Notes under the pieces: model-generated
The model's input: only the letters and a program-made list of their open reading frames with translations
The model's database searches: none
What the model was told of the DNA's origin: nothing
Part shown: positions 55,348-63,232 of the stretch, piece by piece
Numbering within the stretch: the stretch's first letter is position 1
How the letters are laid out: each line of letters begins with the position of its first letter
Position numbers and translations under genes: made by a program
Assembly: GCA_046294265.1 (NCBI GenBank)
Contig: JBKBKC010000013.1
Location: forward strand, 62,001 to 126,000
DNA length: 64,000 nt
Reading direction: 5' to 3'
Source: JBKBKC01 sp046294265
GTDB lineage: Bacteria > Pseudomonadota > Alphaproteobacteria > Rhodobacterales > Rhodobacteraceae

Positions 55348-56796
55348 TCAGTCGCGCCAGAACCGGGCCAGGAACAGTACATAGACCGACATCAGCTCCA
55401 GCCGCCCCACCATCATGCCCGCGATCATCATCCATTTGGCGATGGCCGGAAAATCGCCCACGGCGCCGGTTGGCCCAACCTCGGGGCCAAACACCGGGCC
55501 AATATTGGCCACCGCCGTCCAGGCGGCGGTGATCGCCGTGCGGGTCTGCAGGCCGGTCAGCGACAACAGCACCGCCAGCACCCCGAACGTCAGGATGAAC
55601 AGGGTAAAGAACACGATCACGGAGTTGATCACGTCGTTGTTCACCCGCCGCCCCTCATACCGCACGGCCACCATGGCCGAGGGGTTGTTCAACCGCGCGA
55701 TCTGCACCTTCACCGCTTCGAACAGGATCAGGTAGCGGAACACCTTGACCGAACAGCCCGTCGATGACGTGCATCCACCGATCAGGCCCACGGCGATCAG
55801 CACCACAAACGGGAACGGCCCCCAGACCGCCAGATCGACGCTGGAATATCCCGTGCCCGAGAAAACAGACACGATGTTGAAGGCGGATTCCCTTGCCGTG
55901 ATCAAGACGGGTGCCCTGCGGGTGAACACCTCGTAGGCCAGCACGGCGGCCACGGCATAGGCGTTCCAACGCAGATAGGCGCGCACCTGCACATCGCGCC
56001 ACAACGGCCCGGCCTGCCCCTGCATCAGTTGCACGAATCGGATGAACGGCAGGGATGCCGCCAGCATGAACGCCACCGCCGCCCATTCCGCCGCCCCGCG
56101 ATACTTGGCGAAAGATGCATCCGATGAGGAAAACCCGCCCGTGGACACCGTGGTCAGCGCATGCACCACCGCGTCGTAGCCCGTCATCCCGAGCGCGAAA
56201 TAAACCACCGCGCAGGCCAGCGTCAGGGCCACATAGACCTGGATCAGCGCAGACGAGATGTCCAGCGCGCGGGGCAGGATCTTGCCCAAGGTATCGAACC
56301 CCTCGGAGCGGAAGAACTGCATCCCGCCGACCTTCATCACCGGCAAAAAGATCATCGCCACGATGACGATGCCCAAGCCCCCCAGCCATTGCAGGATGCC
56401 CCGCCACAGGTTGGTCCCCAGCGGCAGCGCATCCAGCCCGGTGAAGACGGTGGTGCCGGTCGTGGTCATGCCCGAGACCGCCTCGAACATGGCGTCGGTA
56501 AAGTCCGCATCGGGTGCGCCGAACACGAAGGGCAGCGCGCCGAAGGCCGGCAGGGCCAGCCAGACGCCGGTGGTCAGCACAAAGGACTGCTGCAGCGTCA
56601 GCCCCCGCCCCGCACCGTTGGCGCAAGCGATCGCCATCACCGAACCCGCGACGCCCGCGATCACGCCCGCCTCGAGGAATGCCATCCAGTTCGGGTCGCC
56701 CGCCATGAAGTCGAGCGCCATGGGAAACAGCATCATCGCGCCCAGGACGGCGACCAGAAGGCCGATGATGTATCCAACGGGGCGCAGGTCGATCAT
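55348..56796 (-). CDS. trkH: TrkH-family potassium uptake channel subunit
   Basis: A 482-residue inner-membrane protein built of four M1-P-M2 repeats. The four selectivity-filter loops are visible: GMTTTGTTVFTGLD, TTVSTGGFSSSDASF, FSGTGYSSVDLAVWG and GGCTSSTGCSVKVF. With a TrkA-type NAD-binding regulator (not in this window) it takes up K+. It converges with the pseudo-protease gene, six bases apart. Confidence 0.94.
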   Translation of the reverse strand: MIDLRPVGYIIGLLVAVLGAMMLFPMALDFMAGDPNWMAFLEAGVIAGVAGSVMAIACANGAGRGLTLQQSFVLTTGVWLALPAFGALPFVFGAPDADFTDAMFEAVSGMTTTGTTVFTGLDALPLGTNLWRGILQWLGGLGIVIVAMIFLPVMKVGGMQFFRSEGFDTLGKILPRALDISSALIQVYVALTLACAVVYFALGMTGYDAVVHALTTVSTGGFSSSDASFAKYRGAAEWAAVAFMLAASLPFIRFVQLMQGQAGPLWRDVQVRAYLRWNAYAVAAVLAYEVFTRRAPVLITARESAFNIVSVFSGTGYSSVDLAVWGPFPFVVLIAVGLIGGCTSSTGCSVKVFRYLILFEAVKVQIARLNNPSAMVAVRYEGRRVNNDVINSVIVFFTLFILTFGVLAVLLSLTGLQTRTAITAAWTAVANIGPVFGPEVGPTGAVGDFPAIAKWMMIAGMMVGRLELMSVYVLFLARFWRD

Positions 56797-56873
56797 GGCG
56801 GGCAGGCTTCACCCCGGGCGGCAAGGGTGTCAAGTGCGCGACGCGTGCCGCGATCCCTGCGACCTTCGCCGCC

Positions 56874-57773
56874 TCAATGTGCGGCAACCGGGCCGGGCGG
56901 CCAGGGCGCGCGCGGCAGGATCCGCGACCAGCGCGGGGCGGTGTCCTGTGGCAGGGCCGCGCGCAGCAGGCCCAGGGGCAACCTGTCGGGCCGGTGCAGA
57001 AAGGCACGGTAGAGAGGGAACAGGCCGGGCCGCATGTAGGCCGACCAGTGGCAGACAAGGCGCGCGGGCGGGGCCGTGGGAAAGCCGAGGCCGCGCAGCC
57101 CGGCGCGATGGGTGGACCCGTCGATCTGCAGCGTCACGCAGTTTGCAAGGCTCAGGCCCGCCCCCAGCGCCGCTCCGTCGCGCCGTGCGCGGCCGTGGAT
57201 CATACGCTCGAACATGAAATCAAACAGGTCATTCTCGCGGCTGGTGACGTTCAGCACCTCCGCCGCCCGCCCGGCCGGTGTCAGAAGCTGCGCCCGTGCG
57301 GTGCCCGTCACCTCGGCCGCCGACAGCAGCACCATGCGGCCCACATCGCCGGGCGCGAGGTCGGCCAGCGCCGCCAGCGCCACGCGGGCGCCAAGACTGT
57401 GGGCGATCACGTTCACCGGACCGGAGCCACAGCCCCTGATATTTGTCACAAGTTCCGCCAGCGCCCGCCCGGCCTGCGCGGCTTCGGCATGGGCCTGCCA
57501 CAGCGTGCCCGCCGCGCGCCAGCCGAACCCCACCGCCATTCCCGGTGCCCCCCGCCCGAAGCCCAGGCGGCGCGGCCAGGAGAGGATGCGGCCGTTTTGC
57601 CGGTGGGGGGTCAGCGCGAACAGCTCGCGATGGGGATCGTTGCGGGGGTCGTCGGGGGTGTAGCGGTAGCCGTGGATCATCACCGTCACTGGCGCACCGG
57701 GCCGGACATGCGCCATCAGGTCGGGCGGAAGCGCCGCGCGCGGACCCTCTGCATTGACGGCGACGATCGGCAT
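56874..57773 (-). CDS. Alpha/beta-hydrolase (DUF900-like esterase/lipase)
   Basis: A 299-residue hydrolase. VTVMIHGYRYTPDD forms the oxyanion region, VNVIAHSLGARVALAALADL carries the nucleophile elbow (HSLG), and VTSRENDLFDFMFERM probably carries the acid. A histidine near LQIDGSTHRAGLRG may complete the triad. The sequence resembles the DUF900 group with unknown substrates. No signal peptide. Confidence 0.82.
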   Translation of the reverse strand: MPIVAVNAEGPRAALPPDLMAHVRPGAPVTVMIHGYRYTPDDPRNDPHRELFALTPHRQNGRILSWPRRLGFGRGAPGMAVGFGWRAAGTLWQAHAEAAQAGRALAELVTNIRGCGSGPVNVIAHSLGARVALAALADLAPGDVGRMVLLSAAEVTGTARAQLLTPAGRAAEVLNVTSRENDLFDFMFERMIHGRARRDGAALGAGLSLANCVTLQIDGSTHRAGLRGLGFPTAPPARLVCHWSAYMRPGLFPLYRAFLHRPDRLPLGLLRAALPQDTAPRWSRILPRAPWPPGPVAAH

Positions 57774-57920
57774 CAGGACCAGACCTAGCGGTTACCCCGG
57801 CGTATTGCCTCGCTATTTAGTCATATCCTGCGAAACAGGCGTGAAGATGCGGTAACGGGACCGTAACGGTGATGATGATCAGCGGCGCTTGACGGCAGGG
57901 CAGCGGGGGCGTATCGCCAC

Positions 57921-57975
57921 GACCCGTGGCGCTTTGTGACCGGATTGCGGGCCACGTTAAACAAACCGCTAAAGA
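57921..57975 (+). ncRNA. SAM-II riboswitch in front of metZ
   Basis: CGTGGC (57925-57930) pairs with GCCACG (57951-57956); the loop begins GCTTTGTGACCGG and the right arm runs straight into TTAAACAAACCGCTAAAG, the conserved pseudoknot strand of the SAM-II (metA) class. The class is typical of alphaproteobacteria and sits upstream of methionine-synthesis genes. Here it ends close to an AAAGAGG, so ligand binding probably blocks translation initiation of metZ when S-adenosylmethionine is plentiful. Confidence 0.88.
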
Positions 57976-58038
57976 GGTGTCGGGCGAATGCCCCGGCGCC
58001 CTTGGCTGTCCGGGGCTTTGTTCTGGCCGGAGGCCGTG

Positions 58039-59220
58039 ATGACCGACGCTTGGAAGACCCGCACGAAACTGGTGCATCAGGGCAGCCGCCGCAGCCAGTA
58101 TGGCGAGATGGCCGAGGCGATCTTTCTGACGCAGGGGTTTGCTTACGCTTCGGCCGAGGCGGCCGAGGCGCGGTTCATAAAGGCGGGCGAGGATGAGTTC
58201 ATCTATGCCCGCTACGGCAACCCCACGGTGCGGATGTTCGAGGAGCGGATCGCGGGGCTGGAGGGGACGGAGGACGCCTTTGCAACCGCATCTGGTATGG
58301 CGGCGGTCAATGGGGCCCTGATGTCGATGCTGCGGGCGGGGGATCACGTCGTGTCGTCGCGGGCGCTGTTCGGGTCTTGCCTCTATATTCTGGAGGACAT
58401 CCTGACCCGCTACGGCGTGCGCGTGACCTTTGTGGACGGCACCGATCTGGACCAGTGGCGGGCGGCGGTGGTGCCGGGGACGCGGGCGGTGTTTTTCGAG
58501 ACGATGAGCAATCCGACACTGGAACTTGTTGATATTGCGTCGGTTTCGGAAATTGCCCATGCCGTGGGCGCAACCGTGGTGGCCGACAACGTGTTCGCGA
58601 CGCCGATCTTCAGCCGCGCGGTGGAGCAGGGCGCGGATGTGGTGGTCTATTCGGCCACCAAGCATATCGACGGGCAGGGGCGCGCGCTTGGCGGGGTCGT
58701 CTGCGGCACACGGGAATGGGTGCGCAAGACCTTCGAGCCCTACCTGAAGCATACCGGCGGCGCGATGAGCCCGTTCACCGCCTGGATCATGCTGAACGGG
58801 ATGGCCACGCTGGACCTGCGCTGCCGGGCCATGGCCGAAGGGGCCGCGCAGGTCGCCAGGGCACTGGAAACCCATGGCAAAGTGGCGCGGATGATCTATC
58901 CGGGGCTGGCAAGCCACCCGCAGCACGGCCTTGCCATGGCGCAGATGGGATCGGGGGGCACGATGCTGGCCTTTGACATCGCGGGCGGCAAGGAGGCGGC
59001 GTTCCGGTTCATGAATGCGCTGGAGATCATCAAGATTTCCAACAACCTGGGGGATGCGAAATCCATCGCCACCCATCCCGCCACCACCACCCACCAGCGC
59101 CTGCCGCAACCGCAGAAGAACGCTCTGGGGATCACGCCGGGGCTGATCCGGCTGTCGGTTGGGCTGGAGGATCCCGACGACCTGATCGCGGACCTGAAGC
59201 GAGGGCTTGAGGCCGCCTGA
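58039..59220 (+). CDS. metZ: O-succinylhomoserine sulfhydrylase
   Basis: A 393-residue Cys/Met-metabolism PLP enzyme that makes homocysteine directly from O-succinylhomoserine and sulfide. N-terminal KTRTKLVHQGSRRSQYGEMAEAIFLTQGFAYASAEAAEARF is MetZ-like; YARYGNPTVRMFEERIAGLEGTEDAFATASGMAAV, the Schiff-base Lys in VVYSATKHIDGQGRALGGVV and LGDAKSIATHPATTTHQ follow. The ATG at 58039 has a GGAGG five bases upstream; an in-frame ATG at 57988 lies nearer the riboswitch. Controlled by the SAM-II riboswitch. Confidence 0.94.
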   Translation: MTDAWKTRTKLVHQGSRRSQYGEMAEAIFLTQGFAYASAEAAEARFIKAGEDEFIYARYGNPTVRMFEERIAGLEGTEDAFATASGMAAVNGALMSMLRAGDHVVSSRALFGSCLYILEDILTRYGVRVTFVDGTDLDQWRAAVVPGTRAVFFETMSNPTLELVDIASVSEIAHAVGATVVADNVFATPIFSRAVEQGADVVVYSATKHIDGQGRALGGVVCGTREWVRKTFEPYLKHTGGAMSPFTAWIMLNGMATLDLRCRAMAEGAAQVARALETHGKVARMIYPGLASHPQHGLAMAQMGSGGTMLAFDIAGGKEAAFRFMNALEIIKISNNLGDAKSIATHPATTTHQRLPQPQKNALGITPGLIRLSVGLEDPDDLIADLKRGLEAA

Positions 59221-59227
59221 CACCGGC

Positions 59228-59271
59228 TGTTTTGCGTCCCGCATGCGTCGGCTTTGCGTCGGTTTTCCGTC
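59228..59271 (+). repeat. Tandem 11-bp repeats between metZ and folE2
   Basis: TGTTTTGCGTC (59228-59238), GGCTTTGCGTC (59250-59260) and GGTTTTCCGTC (59261-59271) are variants of one 11-bp unit, followed by CCGACAGGC. The unit is the reverse complement of the one at 31577-31609. Confidence 0.7.
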
Positions 59272-59406
59272 CCGACAGGCCGCGCGCGGCGTTCAGGGTT
59301 TGGCAAGGACCTGCATCGCCGGTTGAGTGATCCGGTTCCGCCCATGGGGCGTAAACTCCCGTGACATTGACGGCCGCCGGGCCCGAACCGAAAGGATACC
59401 CCCGAC

Positions 59407-60486
59407 ATGAACATCCATAACCCGGAGATCGACCGGACCCCCTCGCGCGCCGAGGTGGAGGCAGCCCTCGCGGTGCTGCGGCACTGGGCGGGCGCATCGT
59501 CGGATGCCGAGATCGCGGCAGTGGCGCCAGAGATGGCGGCCGCCGTTTATCCGGTCCTGAGCCGCGATTACCCGTCCGAGTTCCGCGCCGATGACGCCTA
59601 CAAGGCGGGCCTGCCCGACCTGCAGAACGGCCCCGCCAGCCTGATCGTGGGGGCCCATGCGCCGATCCAGCATGTGGGCATTTCCAACTTCCGCCTGCCG
59701 ATCCGGTATCGCACCCGCGATGCGGGCGACATGTCACTGGAGACCAGCGTCACGGGGACCGTCAGCCTGGAGGCGGAAAAGAAGGGCATCAACATGAGCC
59801 GCATCATGCGGTCGTTCTATGCCCATGCCGACCGGTCCTTCAGTTTCGAGGTAATCGAGGCGGTGCTGGAGGATTACCGGCGCGACCTGGGGTCGTTCGA
59901 TGCGCGCATCCAGATGCGGGTGTCGTTTCCGATGCAGGTGACCAGCCTGCGCTCGGGCCTGGTGGGGTGGCAGTATTACGACCTGGCGCTGGAACTGGTC
60001 GAGGCGGCGGGGGTGCGAAAGAAGATCCTGCACCTTGATTTCGTCTATTCCTCCACCTGCCCCTGTTCGCTGGAACTGTCCGAGCACGCGCGGGCTACGC
60101 GCGGCCAGCTTGCCACGCCGCACAGCCAGCGGTCGGTGGCGCGGCTGTCGGTAGAGGTGCGCCCCGGACGGGTGCTGTGGTTCGAGGATCTGGTGGAGCT
60201 GGCCCGCAAGGGGGTTCCGACGGAAACGCAGGTGATGGTGAAGCGCGAGGACGAGCAGGCATTCGCCGAGCTGAACGCGGCCAACCCGATCTTTGTCGAG
60301 GATGCGGCGCGGTCGTTCTGCGCGGCGCTGGAGGGCGATGCGAGGATCGGCGATTTCCGGGTTGTGGCCAGCCATCAGGAGTCGCTGCACAGCCATGATG
60401 CCGTGAGCCTGCTGACGCGGGGCGAGACCTTTGCCGCCGAGAGCCTGGATCCGCGGCTGTTTCAAAGCCTTGTGAAAGCGGGCTGA
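59407..60486 (+). CDS. folE2: GTP cyclohydrolase FolE2 (type IB)
   Basis: A 359-residue enzyme forming dihydroneopterin triphosphate from GTP, the entry to folate synthesis, as a non-zinc-dependent alternative to FolE. Blocks: HAPIQHVGISNFRLPIRY, ETSVTGTVSLEAEKKGINMSRIMRSFY, the metal-site Cys in YSSTCPCSLELSEHARA, and SHQESLHSHDAVSLLTRG at the C-terminus. About 50 residues longer at the N-terminus than E. coli-type FolE. ATG 59407 lies 14 bases after GAAAGGA. With folB and folP elsewhere in the window, three folate steps are covered. Confidence 0.95.
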   Translation: MNIHNPEIDRTPSRAEVEAALAVLRHWAGASSDAEIAAVAPEMAAAVYPVLSRDYPSEFRADDAYKAGLPDLQNGPASLIVGAHAPIQHVGISNFRLPIRYRTRDAGDMSLETSVTGTVSLEAEKKGINMSRIMRSFYAHADRSFSFEVIEAVLEDYRRDLGSFDARIQMRVSFPMQVTSLRSGLVGWQYYDLALELVEAAGVRKKILHLDFVYSSTCPCSLELSEHARATRGQLATPHSQRSVARLSVEVRPGRVLWFEDLVELARKGVPTETQVMVKREDEQAFAELNAANPIFVEDAARSFCAALEGDARIGDFRVVASHQESLHSHDAVSLLTRGETFAAESLDPRLFQSLVKAG

Positions 60487-60579
60487 GGCAGCGGCCGGTG
60501 GCTGGGCAGGTGGGCCGGAAACGGCTAGCCTGCCCCCGACCGGGAGCGTCGGTCGGTTCCGAGACCTGAGGAGTATTCC

Positions 60580-61503
60580 ATGACCCCTGCCCCCCTTCGC
60601 CTTGACCGGCGCCGTTTCCTGAACATCGCCAGCGGCCTTGTGGCGGCGGGGCTGTTGCCCGCGCGGGTGCTGGCCTTTGCCGGGCCCACGACGCTGAGCG
60701 TGGGATCGGTGGGGATTACCGTGCTGTCGGACGGCACGCTGACCCTGTCCGTCGGCGTATTCGCGCCCGATCAGGACCCGGCCGTGCTGGCGGCGCTGAT
60801 GGGGGCGGTGGCGGACGGGGCGGTGGTGGCGCAGGCGACGCCGGTGGTGATCCGCGACGGGGCGGAGGTGGTGCTGGTGGACGTGGGATCGGGCACCGGG
60901 TTTCAGGATACCGCCGGCCGGCTGCGCGAGAACATGGCGGCGGCGGGGATCGACACGGCGGAGGTCACCAAGGTCGTGTTCACCCATGCCCATCCGGACC
61001 ATCTGTTCGGGGTGGCGGTGAATGGCGCGCTGATCTGCCCGAATGCGAGCTATCACATGGGCCGAGCCGAGCACGGCTTCTGGACCAACCCCGACATCTT
61101 TTCCCTGCTGCCGCCCGATTTCCACCCGTTTGCGCAAGGCGCGCAGGCGGCGCTGGCGGCCATCGGCGACCGGCTGGCGCTGTTCGACGCGGGCGAGGCG
61201 CTGACGCCCAACGTGACGGCGATCGACACGCCCGGCCATACGCCGGGGCATGTGACGATCGAGGTGGCGGGGGGCGACGGGGCGTTCGTGACCGGCGACG
61301 TGATCCCGTCCAGCCTGGTGCATTTCGCCAACCCGGACTGGGGCTTTGGCTTTGACGCGGATTCCGCGCTGTCGGCCGCCTCGCGCCGGATGCTGCTGGG
61401 CCGCGCGGCGGCCGAGAAGAAGGCCATGATCGGCTATCACTGGCCGCAGCCGGTGGGCATGGCGGAAGTGGATGGCGACGGGTTCCGGTTCGTGCCTGCC
61501 TGA
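60580..61503 (+). CDS. Tat-exported MBL-fold metallo-hydrolase
   Basis: A 307-residue metallo-beta-lactamase-fold protein. LRLDRRRFLNIASGLVAAGLLPARVLAFA is a twin-arginine signal (RRRFL), so it is exported folded, probably after metal loading. Metal site: THAHPDHLFG, DTPGHTPGHVT and FVTGDVIPS, plus a C-terminal YHWPQP. Substrate unknown; quorum-quenching lactonases and sulfur-oxidation hydrolases share the fold. The ATG at 60580 lies seven bases after GAGGAG. Confidence 0.88.
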   Translation: MTPAPLRLDRRRFLNIASGLVAAGLLPARVLAFAGPTTLSVGSVGITVLSDGTLTLSVGVFAPDQDPAVLAALMGAVADGAVVAQATPVVIRDGAEVVLVDVGSGTGFQDTAGRLRENMAAAGIDTAEVTKVVFTHAHPDHLFGVAVNGALICPNASYHMGRAEHGFWTNPDIFSLLPPDFHPFAQGAQAALAAIGDRLALFDAGEALTPNVTAIDTPGHTPGHVTIEVAGGDGAFVTGDVIPSSLVHFANPDWGFGFDADSALSAASRRMLLGRAAAEKKAMIGYHWPQPVGMAEVDGDGFRFVPA

Positions 61504-61524
61504 GGGCGGTTTGCGGCATCGCGG

Positions 61525-61579
61525 CCGGGGGTTTCACACCCCCGGACCCCCGTGGGATATTTAGGCCAAGATGAAAGCT
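61525..61579. repeat. Hairpin plus GGGATATTT repeat copy after the Tat-MBL gene
   Basis: CCGGGGGT and ACCCCCGG form an 8-bp hairpin (61525-61545), followed by GGGATATTTAGG and CCAAGATGAAAGC (61554-61578). Lies between the MBL gene and the convergent YciB gene. Confidence 0.8.
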
Positions 61580-61593
61580 GGAGACCGTAGAGG

Positions 61594-62202
61594 TCAGGGC
61601 TTGTCGGCGGGCCGATCGCTGCCGTAGCGCTTGAAAAGGCCGCCCTGGGCCATGAAAAAGGCGAAGAGGGCGGCAGTCAGGCCGAAAGTCTTGAAATTCA
61701 CCCAGGCGTCGGTGGACATCGTGCGCCAGATCACCTCGTTCGCCACGGCAAGGGCGAAGAAGAAGAGGGTCAGGCGGCGGGTCAGGATCATCCAGCCCCG
61801 GGGCTGCATCGGCAGCGCCTCCTCCATCACGAGGCGCAGGTAGGACTGGCCGCGCAGGAGGCCGACACCGAGGATGCCCGCGAAGAGGAGGTAGATCATC
61901 GTCGGCTTCATCTTGAAGAAGCGGTCGTCGTTGAGCCAGACCGAGAGGCCGCCGAAGACGATCACGAGGACGAGGGTGGCGACCTGCATCTTCGAGAGCT
62001 TGCCCGTGAGATACCACAGCGCGCCCGTGGTCAGGATCATCAGAGGGATGAAGGCGGCGGTGGCGACGATGAAGCCGTCGTAGGCGGTGCCTGCGATGGT
62101 GAAGGTCTCGTCCTTGAAGCGCAGGTAGCCCAGGAAGAAGGCCGCGATGGGCCCGAGTTCGAGGGCCATCTTGAGGCCGGGATGGATTTTCTTTTCGGTC
62201 AT
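61594..62202 (-). CDS. yciB: Intracellular septation protein A (YciB/IspZ family)
   Basis: A 202-residue protein with about six hydrophobic helices. LKMALELGPIAAFFLGYLRF, GGLSVWLNDDRFFKMKPTMIYLLFAGILGVG and EVIWRTMSTDAWVNFKTFGLTAALFAFFMAQ are family signatures. YciB helps envelope and divisome integrity. It is followed by a DMT transporter gene three bases upstream on the same strand, as is usual in this family. Confidence 0.93.
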   Translation of the reverse strand: MTEKKIHPGLKMALELGPIAAFFLGYLRFKDETFTIAGTAYDGFIVATAAFIPLMILTTGALWYLTGKLSKMQVATLVLVIVFGGLSVWLNDDRFFKMKPTMIYLLFAGILGVGLLRGQSYLRLVMEEALPMQPRGWMILTRRLTLFFFALAVANEVIWRTMSTDAWVNFKTFGLTAALFAFFMAQGGLFKRYGSDRPADKP

Positions 62203-62205
62203 GGT

Positions 62206-63111
62206 TCAGCCTGCCTGCACGATGATGGCCCCCGCCGCAACCCCCGCCATCAGGGTTGCGCGGATGGGCCCCACCCGTTCGCCCAGCACGGCCCAGCCGA
62301 TGAGGGCGGCAAAGAGGGTAGAGGTTTCGCGCAAGGCGGCAACCTCGCCGACCTTGCCAAGCCGCGTGCCCAGCATCACGCCGCCGAAGGAGACAAAGGC
62401 GATGAGGCCGCCCGCCATGCCGCGCAGGAGGAGGGGGCCAAGGGGGGGCAGCGGGCCGCCCAGGCCGCGCCAGAGCCGCCAGGCGCAAAGGAGCGGGAAG
62501 TCGATGGCGGTGATGAGGAAAAACCAGGCGAGGAAGGTGAACGGGTCGGGGATCAGCCGGATGCCCCAGGCGTCATAGGTGGTGTATAGGGCGACGAGGA
62601 GGCCGCCTGCGAAGGCCCAGGCCAGCCCCGCGCGCAGGGTGTCGCGGCCAAGCGTCTGGCCCCGCAGGTTCAGGACCGCGAGTGCGAGGATCGAGAGGGA
62701 CAAGAGGAACACGCCCAGCCATTGCAGGGCGGTGTAATCCTCGGCCAGAAAGATCGCGGCGAAGGCGAGTGTGGCCAGCGGCCCGGTGCCGCGCACCACC
62801 GGATAGACCACGGTGAAGGCCGCGCGTTCATAGGCCAGCGCCATGGTCAGCTTGTAGGCGAAATGGATGGCGAGGCAGCCTGCGAGGACCAGCCATTCGG
62901 GGCCTTGCGGCCAGGGGACCAGGAAGAGGGCGACGGGGGCGGAGAACACGGCGATCCAGATGTCGATGGAGCCGCGGGTGATCCAGGGGTCGTGGCGGCC
63001 CTTTTGCAGCGCGCCGAACACGGCATGGGCCAGGGCGGAGACGAGGGCGAGCATCAGCGCCACGCGGGCGCCTTCGGCTGTGCCTTCGATGGAGGCGAGC
63101 CATGATGTCAT
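62206..63111 (-). CDS. EamA/DMT-superfamily transporter
   Basis: A 301-residue protein with ten predicted helices in two EamA repeats (ALVSALAHAVFGALQKGRHDPWITRG and AFAGGLLVALYTTYDAWGIRLIPDPFTFLAWFFLITAIDFPLLC). The last block, LREtsTLFAALIGWAVLGERVGPIRATLMAGVAAGAIIV, carries the second conserved repeat motif. Exports or imports a small metabolite of unknown identity. It is in a three-gene minus-strand run ftsY-EamA-yciB. Confidence 0.9.
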   Translation of the reverse strand: MTSWLASIEGTAEGARVALMLALVSALAHAVFGALQKGRHDPWITRGSIDIWIAVFSAPVALFLVPWPQGPEWLVLAGCLAIHFAYKLTMALAYERAAFTVVYPVVRGTGPLATLAFAAIFLAEDYTALQWLGVFLLSLSILALAVLNLRGQTLGRDTLRAGLAWAFAGGLLVALYTTYDAWGIRLIPDPFTFLAWFFLITAIDFPLLCAWRLWRGLGGPLPPLGPLLLRGMAGGLIAFVSFGGVMLGTRLGKVGEVAALRETSTLFAALIGWAVLGERVGPIRATLMAGVAAGAIIVQAG

Positions 63112-63135
63112 GCGATGGTGGGGCGCCAGCCCCCC

Positions 63136-63211
63136 GGTGCCTGCGGCACCCGCGCCCCTCGGCGCCCGGACCGGTGGCGCAGCGATGGTCGCGCCGGGGA
63201 TATTTGGGCCA
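63136..63211. repeat. Hairpin plus truncated GGGATATTT repeat copy between ftsY and EamA gene
   Basis: GGTGCC and GGCACC form a 6-bp hairpin (63136-63150). Forty-four bases on lies GGGGATATTTGGGCC (63196-63210), after which the usual CAAGATGAAAG half is missing. Confidence 0.65.
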
Positions 63212-63232
63212 TCGGGAACGGGAGGCCGGGCA

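Noticed and set aside
57429..57455. A GATATTTGTCACAAG string resembling the dispersed repeat
   Set aside because: It lies inside the alpha/beta-hydrolase coding sequence, lacks the GGG lead, the hairpin and the GATGAAAG half, and encodes ordinary protein.
59734..61440. A 568-codon minus-strand open frame spanning folE2 and the MBL gene
   Set aside because: It covers two well-supported plus-strand genes and the spacer between them; composition typical of antisense.
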